Below are positions 37,349 through 45,192 of a stretch of DNA of 64,000 bases, piece by piece. The position numbers and the translations under genes were made by a program. The stretch comes from Pontibacter liquoris. GTDB lineage: Bacteria; Bacteroidota; Bacteroidia; Cytophagales; Hymenobacteraceae. Below the pieces are notes generated by a model that had not been told where the DNA came from, searched no databases, and worked only from the letters and a program-made list of their open reading frames with translations. Positions within the stretch are counted from its first letter, which is position 1; the number at the start of each line of letters is the position of its first letter. Location of the stretch: positions 1,364,001-1,428,000 of the forward strand of contig NZ_JALEBG010000001.1 of NCBI RefSeq assembly GCF_022758235.1. Reading direction: 5' to 3'.

Positions 37349-37532
37349 ACGCCATGCAGCAATAGCCTCTGAAAACCAGTCGCTCGCAGGAGCCCCCCAA
37401 TGCTTCGGGGCAGGTGTGCACGCAGCTAGGTTTTAGCATCCACTCTTTTCTTTCCTGCTTGTGCGTCCATATGTAAAGTTTCCCTTTAAAGGCAGGGCTG
37501 TTAAGTCCTAAAAAGATAAGCACAACAAACAC

Positions 37533-37646
37533 TGTCATTCTGTTAAGAATCTTGGTAGAAAAAGAGGGCCCCTACCCCGGAGGTTAAGCTTTTGCAGCTT
37601 GCGGGGGTAGGGGGCCCTCTTCTAACAAGATTCTTTCAGGATGACA
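37533..37646. mobile_element. 114-bp inverted-repeat element (MITE- or REP-like)
   Basis: The ends are imperfect inverted repeats of about 40 bp: TGTCATTCTGTTAAGAATCT at the left, and AGATTCTTTCAGGATGACA at the right. The inner stem is GAGGGCCCCTACCCC/GGGTAGGGGGCCCTC around a short centre. It encodes nothing. A transposase could mobilise it in trans, or it may be a long transcribed hairpin. Confidence 0.65.
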
Positions 37647-37689
37647 AAAAGTAGCACATAACAGTCCTACCCCCTTTAAAGAGGGTATG

Positions 37690-37880
37690 GTATGTTTACA
37701 GCTTGCAAGTATACCTTTTCAGCTCCTTCTGCAGCATGCTCGGGTTGTTGAGCTTGGCCCGGAAAATATAGATCACATGGCTGGGCCTGATGCACCATAC
37801 TTTTGTCCTTCCGTTTTAGTGCAAGCTATAAATATTCCAAGGAATTACTCCTCCCGTGTGGACACGTTAGGGCATACTTT
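37690..37880 (-). pseudogene. Decayed REP-associated tyrosine transposase, 3' part
   Basis: On the minus strand it matches the remnant at 41995-42243 from about codon 27 to the end, with several frameshifts and stops. The C-terminal blocks equivalent to CIMPSH and LLKELKTYTC are recognisable at DNA level. It is flanked by a G/C-rich palindrome, the same arrangement as the other copy. Confidence 0.6.
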
Positions 37881-37967
37881 CTCTGGTTTTAAACAGACAT
37901 TCTGGCGGAGCGAAAACAATCTTGCTGTGTAATTGTGTATCTTACAACATTACTTATCAGTTACAGC

Positions 37968-40900
37968 ATGCATCAAGCAAATTCGGTCGGGGAGAGTGTT
38001 CCGGCATCGGACTTTCAGCTAGTTTTTAACACCCTATCCGGCAACTTCTTGTTGCTGCAACCCAATCCACCCCAATTTACCATATTAGCTGCCAGCGACG
38101 AACAGCTACACCTTACGGGGCAGGAAAGACACGAAGTAGTGGGCAAAAGTGTGTTTGAAGCATATCCTGAGAACCCGAATGCGACCGAAACATCAGGTCC
38201 CGCGGCCTTACGGGAGTCTTTAGCGCAGGTACTGCAGGACAAAGCGCCCGACCAGTTGCCAGTGGTGCGATATGATGTGATGAACGTAGCCGGCGAATTT
38301 GAAGAGCGGTACTGGAAAGCAAGCAACAGGCCGGTTTTAGACGCGGAAGGCAATGTGCGCTACATCCTGCACACCCAAACAGAAATAACACAGCAGGTAA
38401 TAGCAGAGAAAAAGGTAACTGCTATCCGGGAAATAGAAAAAAAGTACAGCTTGTTTATGCAGGCGCCGGTGGCCGTTTACATTGTAACCGGCCCTGAAAA
38501 TATCGTGGAGCTCGTCAATGATGAAATGCTTAAACTGCTAAGCAGAACATCCGACATCATTGGCAAACCTTTGTTTGTATCCATTCCGGAGATCACAACC
38601 TACGGATTTCCGGAATTACTGGATCAGGTGCGTGAAACAGGCCAGCCTTTTTATGCGGAAGCATATCCCTCAAAACTAAATAAGGATGGGCAGGAGGCGC
38701 TTTGCTACTACAATTTTGTCTACCAGCCTTATTATGCAAATGCCGGAGACACGATAGCTACCGGCGTGTTTTGCGTGGCGCATGACGTAACAGAGCAGGT
38801 GCGAGCCCGCCAGAAGGTAGAGGAAAGTGAACTGCAGTTACGTTCTTTCATCGAAAGCTCGCACCACCCCATCGGGGTATACATGGGCAGCGAGATGCGG
38901 ATCCAGTTTGCCAACCAGGCGCTCAAAGACGGCCTGGGCAAAGGAAACGACATTGTAGGCAAGCTGTACAAAAATGTGTTGCCTGAGCTGGAGAACCAGC
39001 AGGTGTTCGAGCAGCTTGAAGCCGTTTATACTACGGGCATCCCTTTCCATGCCAAAAACCACAAGCTGGACCTGGTAGTTGGCGGAGAGCTGCGGACGCA
39101 TTATTTTGATATGAGCATGACGCCCCTGTTTAATACAGCCGGAGAGGTATACGGAGTCATCAACACGGGGGCAGATGTGACCGAGCTAAACCTGGCGCGC
39201 GAAAGGATAGCGGAAAGTGAGTGGCGCTACCGAACCCTGATCGAGGAAGCCCCGGTTGCTACCGCCCTTTACCTGAACAAAGACAACAAAATACAATATG
39301 CCAACGACATCATGCTGGGCTATTGGGGGAAAGACACCTCGGTTGTAGGGAAACCCTTGCGTGAAGCATTGCCGGAGTTAGCGGGTCAGCCATTTCTTGA
39401 TCGGCTGGAAAAGGTGTATGCAAGTGGTGAAACCTGCATTGGCGTAAAAGAAAAAGCGGAGCTGAAACGGGACGGCCAGGTAGTACCCGCTTATTTTAAT
39501 TATACTTACAAGCCGCTTTTCAACAAAGAAGGGGAGGTATACGGCATCCACCATACCGCCATCGATGTAACAGAAGAGGTACTGGTTCAAAAACGCTTAG
39601 AGGAAAGCGAAGCGCGTTTCCGGAATATGATCGAGCAGGCGCCTGTGGCTATTGCCTTAACATGGGGCGAGGACATGGTGATTGAGAACGTAAACGCGCC
39701 TATGCTGCAGATCATGGGCAGAGCGACGGCTGACGAAGTGAACGGTAAAAAGCTGGTGGAAGCATTGCCCGAGGTGAAAGACCAGCCTGTGCTGGAAATC
39801 GTTAGGGAAGTGCTGAAAACAGGAAAGACCATCACCGCAGACGAGCAGCTGGTCTATTTACTGAAAAAGGGGAACGTAGAACCGTATTATTTAAATCTGT
39901 CTTACACTCCGCTGAAAGAAGAAGGAGAAGTGACTGGCGTGATACATGTAGCCCTTGATGTGACAGAGCAGGTACAGGCACGAAAAAAAATTGAGCAAAG
40001 CGCCCGCGACCTGCAGAACCTGGCCAACGCCATGCCGCAGATTGTGTGGATGGCCACACCAGACGGAAAAGTAACCTACTACAACGAACGGGTAGCTGCG
40101 TTTTCAGGAGCCAGGCAGCTACCAGACGGTAACTGGCACTGGGAGAGCATCCTCATAGGCGAGGACGAGCAGCCAACCATAGAAGCCTGGGACAAGGCGG
40201 TCCGGACGGGTACGCCCTATGAAATAGAGCACAGGCTGCGGATGCAGGATGGCACCCACCGCTGGCACCTGAGCCGCGCACTTCCGCAACGCGATAACGA
40301 AGGCAAGATAACAAGTTGGTTTGGAACAGGTACTGATGTGCACGACCGCAAAGAACACCAGGAGGCATTAGAGGTAAATAACAGGTACCTGGTCAGCATC
40401 AACAACGACCTGGATAATTTTATCTACACAGCTTCCCACGACCTGAAGGCGCCCATCCTCAACATTGAGGGCCTGCTGGCACTGCTGCCGGAAGGGTACA
40501 CCGCCACAGGCGCTATGAGCAGCGACACGCAGGAGATACTGCAAATGATGAAAGGCTCCGTAGAACGCTTCAAGAAAACCATCGACAGTCTGACCGAGGT
40601 GGCCAAGCTGCAGCAGGAAAATAAATTCAATACCGAGTCAGTTAATGTGGCGGAGGTGATTGGGGAAGTGACCCTGGATTTGGCGCCTTTGCTAAAATCC
40701 ACACAGGCTGTGCTGGAAGTAAATGTAGCGCCTGATACGGCTATTCGCTTTTCTGCCAAGAACCTACGGAGCGTCATTTACAACCTGCTCTCCAATGCCA
40801 TCAAGTACCGCACAGCAGATCAGGTGCCGCGGGTGCAGATCAGTTGCCAGGTAGCTGATCAATACCATGTGCTGACTTTTACCGATAATGGGCTTGGCAT

Positions 40901-41078
40901 GACACCCAGCCAGAGAAGAGGCCTTTTCACGATGTTCAAACGCTTCCATGACCATGTGGAAGGCACGGGCATCGGACTTTACATGGTGAAGAAGATTGTA
41001 GAGAATGCAGATGGAAAGATAGAGGTGGAAAGTAAGGAGAAGGAAGGGACCACCTTTCGGGTGTACCTACCTGTTTAG
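37968..41078 (+). CDS. Multi-PAS sensor histidine kinase
   Basis: A 1036-residue soluble-looking kinase with no membrane segment. About six PAS-type units follow one another (roughly residues 12-135, 150-285, 290-410, 415-540, 545-665 and 680-800), each closed by a D-V/I-TEQ linker (EITQQV, DVTEQV, DVTELN, DVTEEV, DVTEQV). The transmitter has phospho-acceptor His824 in YTASHDLKAPILNIEGL, N-box VIYNLLSNAIKYR, and G-boxes DNGLGM and GTGIGLYMVKKIVENADG. The PAS units probably bind small ligands or redox cofactors; the partner regulator is not adjacent. ATG 37968 is used; the preceding 11 codons look non-coding. Confidence 0.88.
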   Translation: MHQANSVGESVPASDFQLVFNTLSGNFLLLQPNPPQFTILAASDEQLHLTGQERHEVVGKSVFEAYPENPNATETSGPAALRESLAQVLQDKAPDQLPVVRYDVMNVAGEFEERYWKASNRPVLDAEGNVRYILHTQTEITQQVIAEKKVTAIREIEKKYSLFMQAPVAVYIVTGPENIVELVNDEMLKLLSRTSDIIGKPLFVSIPEITTYGFPELLDQVRETGQPFYAEAYPSKLNKDGQEALCYYNFVYQPYYANAGDTIATGVFCVAHDVTEQVRARQKVEESELQLRSFIESSHHPIGVYMGSEMRIQFANQALKDGLGKGNDIVGKLYKNVLPELENQQVFEQLEAVYTTGIPFHAKNHKLDLVVGGELRTHYFDMSMTPLFNTAGEVYGVINTGADVTELNLARERIAESEWRYRTLIEEAPVATALYLNKDNKIQYANDIMLGYWGKDTSVVGKPLREALPELAGQPFLDRLEKVYASGETCIGVKEKAELKRDGQVVPAYFNYTYKPLFNKEGEVYGIHHTAIDVTEEVLVQKRLEESEARFRNMIEQAPVAIALTWGEDMVIENVNAPMLQIMGRATADEVNGKKLVEALPEVKDQPVLEIVREVLKTGKTITADEQLVYLLKKGNVEPYYLNLSYTPLKEEGEVTGVIHVALDVTEQVQARKKIEQSARDLQNLANAMPQIVWMATPDGKVTYYNERVAAFSGARQLPDGNWHWESILIGEDEQPTIEAWDKAVRTGTPYEIEHRLRMQDGTHRWHLSRALPQRDNEGKITSWFGTGTDVHDRKEHQEALEVNNRYLVSINNDLDNFIYTASHDLKAPILNIEGLLALLPEGYTATGAMSSDTQEILQMMKGSVERFKKTIDSLTEVAKLQQENKFNTESVNVAEVIGEVTLDLAPLLKSTQAVLEVNVAPDTAIRFSAKNLRSVIYNLLSNAIKYRTADQVPRVQISCQVADQYHVLTFTDNGLGMTPSQRRGLFTMFKRFHDHVEGTGIGLYMVKKIVENADGKIEVESKEKEGTTFRVYLPV

Positions 41079-41399
41079 GTTAGTTAGATGGAAAAGCGGT
41101 ATAACGCAGCAAAAAGCATATGGGCCGGCGGGACTTTGAGAAGGCTCCCGCTGGCACAAACTTGCAGCGCGTGCCGCCATACTTCAGGCAACGTCAATCT
41201 CCGGCACACCTTTGCCGCCGCTAAAGCCTACCGAACTGCCATACTTCCAATGGTATAGTCATTAAGCAAAGGCCGCCTGAAAAAGTCAACTTTATAGTGA
41301 TTCTACGTTAGCCGATAAGTCCCCCTTGGGGGTAGGGCCCTCGACAAAGACGGGGGTTGGGAGATAACAACTGTGTGAAAAATACACCAGCCCAAACTT
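41079..41399. other. Intergenic region made of repeats
   Basis: It holds repeat B copy 2 (41149-41253) and a G/C-rich palindrome near 41319-41360 (CCCCCTTGGGGGTAGGG and related bases). No gene. Confidence 0.6.
41149..41253. repeat. Dispersed repeat B, copy 2
   Basis: It shares its order of blocks with 37051-37173: CGCTGGCACAAACTTGCAG, GCCGCCATACTTCAGGCAA and TTTGCCGCCGCTAAAG. It is shorter, lacking about 20 central bases. The two copies bracket the six-PAS kinase gene in direct orientation. Confidence 0.65.
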
Positions 41400-41780
41400 A
41401 TGGAACACAACAACCACTACAAAAAAGAATATAAACCATTGGCCAGGAGCCTCCGCACCAATTCCACCAAAGCCGAAGTCAGGTTGTGGTGCGAGTTGCT
41501 GAGTAAAGGTAAAACAGGCTATTCATTCCTGCGCCAGCGCTCCATTGGCAACTACATCGCTGATTTTATGTGCAAAGAGCTGAAGCTGGTTATTGAAGTA
41601 GATGGCTACTCGCACAATTTTAAAACTGCCGAAGACCAGCAACGGGACAAGGATCTGTCTGATTTAGGCTTTACCACGATCCGATTTTCAGATGAAGAGG
41701 TAATGAAAGACCTACCGAATATGGAGAGGGTGATTCAGGCGTACATTGATCGTTTTCTGGAAAATCATTGTGCTAGGTAA
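41400..41780 (+). CDS. DUF559 endonuclease-domain protein (Vsr-like)
   Basis: A 126-residue nuclease-fold protein. ARSLRTNSTKAEVRLWCELL, FLRQRSIGNYIADFMC, LVIEVDGYSHN and the Asp/Glu pair around IADF...IEVDG form the PD-(D/E)XK-type active site of the very-short-patch-repair-like DUF559 family; RDKDLSDLGFTTIRFSDEEV is the usual C-terminal block. In Bacteroidota such genes commonly sit in repeat-rich DNA, as here, and may be part of a repeat or mobile unit. The reaction on DNA is inferred. Confidence 0.85.
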   Translation: MEHNNHYKKEYKPLARSLRTNSTKAEVRLWCELLSKGKTGYSFLRQRSIGNYIADFMCKELKLVIEVDGYSHNFKTAEDQQRDKDLSDLGFTTIRFSDEEVMKDLPNMERVIQAYIDRFLENHCAR

Positions 41781-41829
41781 GTCCAGCAAGTAAAAATTCA
41801 GCATAAGATTACTTATTCAGCACACGATT

Positions 41830-41988
41830 GTCATCCCCCTACCCCCTTCAAAGGGGGACTTTTTTAGCCTTCCTATTTTTATACTTTATGCTTTGTAGTG
41901 GCTACTGTTGCAAGTATAAACAAGTATAAAATGTAGTACTAAAGTACCCGTGCTGAATGTCCCCCTTTGAAGGGGGTAGGGGGATGAC
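41830..41988. mobile_element. 159-bp MITE-like element with perfect 30-bp terminal inverted repeats
   Basis: The ends (41830-41859 and 41959-41988) are exact reverse complements, starting GTCATCCCCCTACCCCCTTC. Each end is itself a hairpin (CCCCCTTCAAAGGGGG). The 99-base centre is AT-rich, holds three AAGTATA/TATACTT motifs and encodes nothing. No target duplication is evident. Confidence 0.8.
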
Positions 41989-41994
41989 TTACAC

Positions 41995-42243
41995 CTGCGA
42001 ACAAGTATAAGTCTTCAGCTCCTTCAGCAGCACGCCCAGGTTGTTGCCCGGAAGATGAGTTGCACGTGGCTGGGCATGATGCACCAGGCATAGATCTCCA
42101 TACCTTTGTTTTTGCGGCAGCAGTCCAGGCTGTTGGTAAGTATAGCAAAGTATTCCTCCCGCGTAAACACGTCTATCCAGTACACCACCGCAAAGCTGAC
42201 AAAGTATAGCCCTTCCTGGTTATGAAATTTATACTTCCGGCTC
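41995..42243 (-). pseudogene. REP-associated tyrosine transposase remnant (best preserved)
   Basis: The frame starts MSRKYKFHNQEGLYFVSFAV and reaches WCIMPSHVQLIFRA, then is frameshifted; NNLGVLLKELKTYTCSQV continues in another frame to a stop near 41995. The family's HUH motif should read His-hydrophobic-His; here it is HVQ, so the catalytic second His is lost. The gene is also cut to about half normal length. It directly follows the palindromic end of the element at 41830-41988, as transposases of this type do with their REP targets. Confidence 0.8.
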
Positions 42244-42327
42244 ATGAAAAGCTTATACTGCTACGGCACTACTTCAGGTTCAGCGCTGCGCATAGTTGGT
42301 TAGTAGTGCTCCGCTAGTGTGTTTCTG

Positions 42328-42420
42328 CGCTAGTGCGAGCTTGTAGCTCGTACTTTTACCTTTGCTGAAGGTATAGCAGGGTGGAAAAGAAAAGGCACGA
42401 GCTACAAGCTCGCGCCAGCG
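42328..42420. repeat. Inverted repeat of the GAGCTTGTAGCTCG family
   Basis: About 25 bp at 42328-42352 (CGCTAGTGCGAGCTTGTAGC start) pair with 42395-42420, leaving a 40-base centre. Single arms of the same repeat occur in repeat B at 37051-37080 and 41149-41173. Confidence 0.7.
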
Positions 42421-42446
42421 GGAGTTAGAAAAAAAGGCCCGAACTT

Positions 42447-43142
42447 CTAGCTTGGGTTAGTAGTAGCAGGAAGTAGAATAATAGCTAATATAAACAATAT
42501 CGGTGGTACAAGAATAAGTAATAGGTATAGCCATCTTGGTTGTAAGAATGCCAATACTCTTATTTGTAATATTTTCCAGTATTTGACATTTAATGATTTT
42601 ATATCTAGTGCATCTGTGGAATACTCTTTTAAGAACTCATCTGGAAAGTCATATGGGTAATTAGCTTTGAAGGCTTTGTAATGAATTGAGCTGTGATTGT
42701 CAGAATATCTTTGTATGATTATATCATATTGATCTGATATACTTTTAATATGATGTTCTGATGCGTAAGAGGAGATATTATTTTTAGATAATAGAAAGTT
42801 TAATTCATTTAACAATTTAGATATTTCTCTTGAGCAGTCATGGAATCTTTCTGCTTTCAGTTTATAGTCATTAGCCGATTCTAACTGAGCGAATGCTAGA
42901 ATCAATACTGATAATGTCATTGTTGAAAACTGAATCAAAGAATCGAAATTAGAGGAAATTACATCATATATGGTAAGGAAATTTATAATAATAACATAAG
43001 CTGAAAAGAAGCTAATAGCAAAATTTGAAAGAGCGTGCTTTCCTAAGTAGTGATTATATGCTTCAAACCTTGCTCCCCTTGTAATCCACATCTTTCTTTT
43101 TAATGCGTTACTATAATTGCCTAAGTTATTATCAATCTCCAT
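42447..43142 (-). CDS. SLATT-type 2TM effector-like membrane protein
   Basis: A 231-residue protein. Residues 15-35 are a basic/aromatic lead-in (KRKMWITRGARFEAYNHYLG). Two membrane helices follow (about 40-62 and 70-88, VLILAFAQLESANDYKLKAE after the second), then a long cytosolic helical region and a C-terminal hydrophobic stretch (WLYLLLILVPPILFILAIIL, about 203-224). The two-helix-then-long-helix layout with LExANDYxxKAxxFHxC is that of the SLATT superfamily, predicted pore-forming effectors of nucleotide- or RT-linked immunity; one SLATT family is known to pair with reverse transcriptases. It lies 177 bases downstream of an RT gene in the same AT-rich island. Confidence 0.78.
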   Translation of the reverse strand: MEIDNNLGNYSNALKRKMWITRGARFEAYNHYLGKHALSNFAISFFSAYVIIINFLTIYDVISSNFDSLIQFSTMTLSVLILAFAQLESANDYKLKAERFHDCSREISKLLNELNFLLSKNNISSYASEHHIKSISDQYDIIIQRYSDNHSSIHYKAFKANYPYDFPDEFLKEYSTDALDIKSLNVKYWKILQIRVLAFLQPRWLYLLLILVPPILFILAIILLPATTNPS

Positions 43143-43180
43143 TCTTGAAATTTAAAATTATAAGTGTCTTTGAAAAAAGA

Positions 43181-43324
43181 ATTAGGGGCTGCCTATAATG
43201 ATAATGATAAACACTCTTTAGGTAAAGAGTTTAGAACCCGCTAAGCGAGAAGATTACAACCACATCATACAACAGTATGAGTTACCTGCACACGATAAAA
43301 TTGCACAGGGAGACAGCCCCTAAT
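43181..43324 (-). ncRNA. Candidate structured RNA between the RT and SLATT genes
   Basis: On the minus strand the RT stop codon is part of an 11-bp perfect closing stem (43314-43324 with 43181-43191, CAGCCCCTAAT pairing with ATTAGGGGCTG). Inside are at least four local hairpins: CCTGTGCA/TGTGCAGG, TCATAC/GTATGA, a small CGC/GCG stem, and ACTCTTT/AAAGAGT. A TCTTTTTT run follows the closing stem on the minus strand, so a transcript could end there. The gap has no coding potential. Position and structure resemble the non-coding RNAs used by retrons and several defence RTs, but I cannot identify a template or priming site. Confidence 0.55.
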
Positions 43325-44726
43325 AAAGTTCACCTAAATCTAGGTCAAGCTCATAAATGTTTTCAAATTTAAGCTTATTAAAAGCAATATTAATTTCAGT
43401 TTCTGAATAGCTAAGTGAGGGGTTAAGTAGGCCATACCTACGTAAAAGATTTTCTTTTTTAATTTCAGTATCGTAACTGTTGTAGTTATGAATATAACCT
43501 GTTGTAGGATAATGCCTTGCGTGATAGTATGATTTAACAAAAGATTTTAGTTCTATAGGACTTTCAAAATTGAAAGCTGCTTGCCTTCTAAAGAAACCCT
43601 TAATTATTTCATCAAGATGATATAATAACCGCAGATCATTAATTTCTAAAAAGTAAAAAATCCATCCATATCTCTTTTTCTCATCAATTGCACCAGTAAT
43701 CTTCTCATTGATTATATCGACGAATCTATTTTTGAGATAGGAATTATCTTTAATTAACCAAGGCTGTAGATTTGGATCCTTTAACTTATAATTGAACCAG
43801 GTAAATTTAGCTGCTATTTTTTGAATAAATATATTTATTGTCGATTGTCTTATAGTAATAATATCATTCTTAAATTTATAGCCTAAATATTCGTATTCCT
43901 CATTAAGATAACCTTTCTCAATTTTGTCAGTGTTCAAATTTAAGCCCAATACACTTAACTCTTTTGATACACTTTCTAGTAATTGAACATGAGTTAATGC
44001 AGATGACATTAACAAAATATCATCTACATATCTAATATATTTAAAGCTACTTTTTGATAATTTCTTATCAACTTCTGAAATGTATATGTTAGCTAATATA
44101 CTTGATATTGATAAGCCTTGAGGTACACCAATTTTATTTTTTAGCTTTTCCCTTTCTTCCCTCTTATATCCTATACCTACAGTAGGATTTTGTATTGCCG
44201 TTTCAATCAAGTATAAAATTTTCTTAGATTTTATTTTCTTTCTTAATGCTTTTAGTAGCTCATCATGTTTTATAGTGTCAAAAAACTTCTCAATATCTAC
44301 TTTTAGAAACCTTACCTTATCATGTGTAGTTGGGAATATAAAGCTGTTTATTTCACGTATGTAGCTATTCGGTAACTTGCTATTGATACATTCAGGGAAT
44401 GCATGATGAAGAGTTTCCTTTAATATTGATAAAACAACTTTGTCTCGGAGTGTAGCAATAGAAATTACCCTTGGATGCTTGTTTTTGCCTTTAACCTTTA
44501 ATTTTTCTAAATATGGAGAAAAATTATAAGTGCTATTCAGGCACTTCTTGTTTATGACTTTAAAATGTTCACCCTTCTTTTGTTCAAATTTAGCTAGTCC
44601 AATCTTATCTATACCTTTACTATCCTTAAGCGCATGTTTGAGGTTATAAACCTTTTCTATAGACTTTAATCTAAAGCTCCTTTCGAAAAATTTACTAACA
44701 GGTAATGCTATAACTTCCTTTTCCAA
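43320..44726 (-). CDS. Group-II-like defence reverse transcriptase (UG/DRT type)
   Basis: A 468-residue reverse transcriptase. Motif A FLKVDIEKFFD (Asp144), motif B GVPQGLSISSILANIYISE, catalytic YVDD at 233-236 in KYIRYVDDILLMS, motif D LGLNLNTDKIEKGY and YEYLGYKFK are all present. About 170 residues follow the palm/thumb and have no maturase or endonuclease features, so it is not a group II intron protein. The VTG box of retron RTs is not seen, which favours the unknown-group/Abi-related defence RTs. Start is TTG at 44726; no in-frame ATG lies nearby. The gene is strongly AT-rich compared with its flanks, a sign of transfer. Partners are the structured RNA candidate and the SLATT protein. 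Confidence 0.88.
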   Translation of the reverse strand: MEKEVIALPVSKFFERSFRLKSIEKVYNLKHALKDSKGIDKIGLAKFEQKKGEHFKVINKKCLNSTYNFSPYLEKLKVKGKNKHPRVISIATLRDKVVLSILKETLHHAFPECINSKLPNSYIREINSFIFPTTHDKVRFLKVDIEKFFDTIKHDELLKALRKKIKSKKILYLIETAIQNPTVGIGYKREEREKLKNKIGVPQGLSISSILANIYISEVDKKLSKSSFKYIRYVDDILLMSSALTHVQLLESVSKELSVLGLNLNTDKIEKGYLNEEYEYLGYKFKNDIITIRQSTINIFIQKIAAKFTWFNYKLKDPNLQPWLIKDNSYLKNRFVDIINEKITGAIDEKKRYGWIFYFLEINDLRLLYHLDEIIKGFFRRQAAFNFESPIELKSFVKSYYHARHYPTTGYIHNYNSYDTEIKKENLLRRYGLLNPSLSYSETEINIAFNKLKFENIYELDLDLGELY

Positions 44727-44936
44727 AACAGCTTGATTAGAATATAAAGATAAATATATAATAAAAAATTATACTATTAAATTGTGTAAATATATCTAGT
44801 GGATTTACTAGATTACTATTTTTATTCAGCACCTTAAAATTTAAAGCTTAAATTAAATTTCTCAAATCCTATTTACATAAAGTTGTATTAGATTCAGTAC
44901 TATTTACCACTAAGATTTAAGTTATAAACATATCCC

Positions 44937-45094
44937 TTGCCCTTTAACCCATTTACAATAGACTTACCCGTTCGGGAAATCATACCTGCTGTTAGGGAGC
45001 ACCTGGCGGCGCAGAACACACGGATCGTAAACGCTCCTCCGGGAGCCGGTAAATGCACCTTGCTGCCGCTGGCTATACTTGATGAAGTATGGCT
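44937..45094 (+). pseudogene. Truncated duplicate of the hrpB 5' end
   Basis: These 158 bases align without gaps to 46620-46777, the first 53 codons of intact hrpB, with 11 differences (about 93% identity). Most differences are synonymous; two change residues, one of them in Walker A (GKST to GKCT). Similarity starts at the TTG start codon and stops abruptly after codon 52; the frame then ends at a nearby TAG. It marks a recombination or insertion event beside the RT island. Confidence 0.85.
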
Positions 45095-45120
45095 CTTGTT
45101 AAGTCTAAGATAGTCTATTA

Positions 45121-45160
45121 AAAAGACTGCTCCTGCTAAGTAACGATAGCAGGAGCAGCA
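45121..45160 (-). terminator. Terminator of the minus-strand lipoprotein gene
   Basis: A 12-bp perfect stem (45127-45138 with 45147-45158) with an 8-base loop and, on the minus strand, a TTTTT run, 35 bases after the stop codon at 45193. Confidence 0.85.
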
Positions 45161-45192
45161 AGAAGTCTCACAGTACTTATTTTGGTTTTTAC

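Larger units (their letters stand above)
37014..37967. other. Repeat-rich gene-free region upstream of the six-PAS kinase
   Basis: About 950 bases without a gene. It holds repeat B (37051-37173), repeat A (37314-37348), a 33-bp unit shared with 63261-63293 (37493-37525), an inverted-repeat element (37533-37646), a G/C-rich palindrome near 37661-37680 and a decayed transposase fragment (37690-37880). The kinase promoter should lie in the last 90 bases. Confidence 0.7.
44727..45192. other. Junction region of the RT island
   Basis: The first 210 bases are very AT-rich and must hold the RT promoter. From 44937 the composition changes sharply where a copy of the 5' end of hrpB begins (to 45094). 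A terminator for the minus-strand lipoprotein gene follows at 45121-45160. Confidence 0.7.

Noticed and set aside
37533..42420. CRISPR array, because of several nearby repeats
   Set aside because: The repeats are inverted, unevenly spaced and of different families; no regular repeat-spacer unit and no cas genes.
43181..44726. Reading the RT and its structured spacer as a retron (msr-msd plus retron RT)
   Set aside because: The RT shows no VTG box, the RNA lies downstream and not directly upstream of the RT, and no branching-G/priming inverted repeat pair could be defined.
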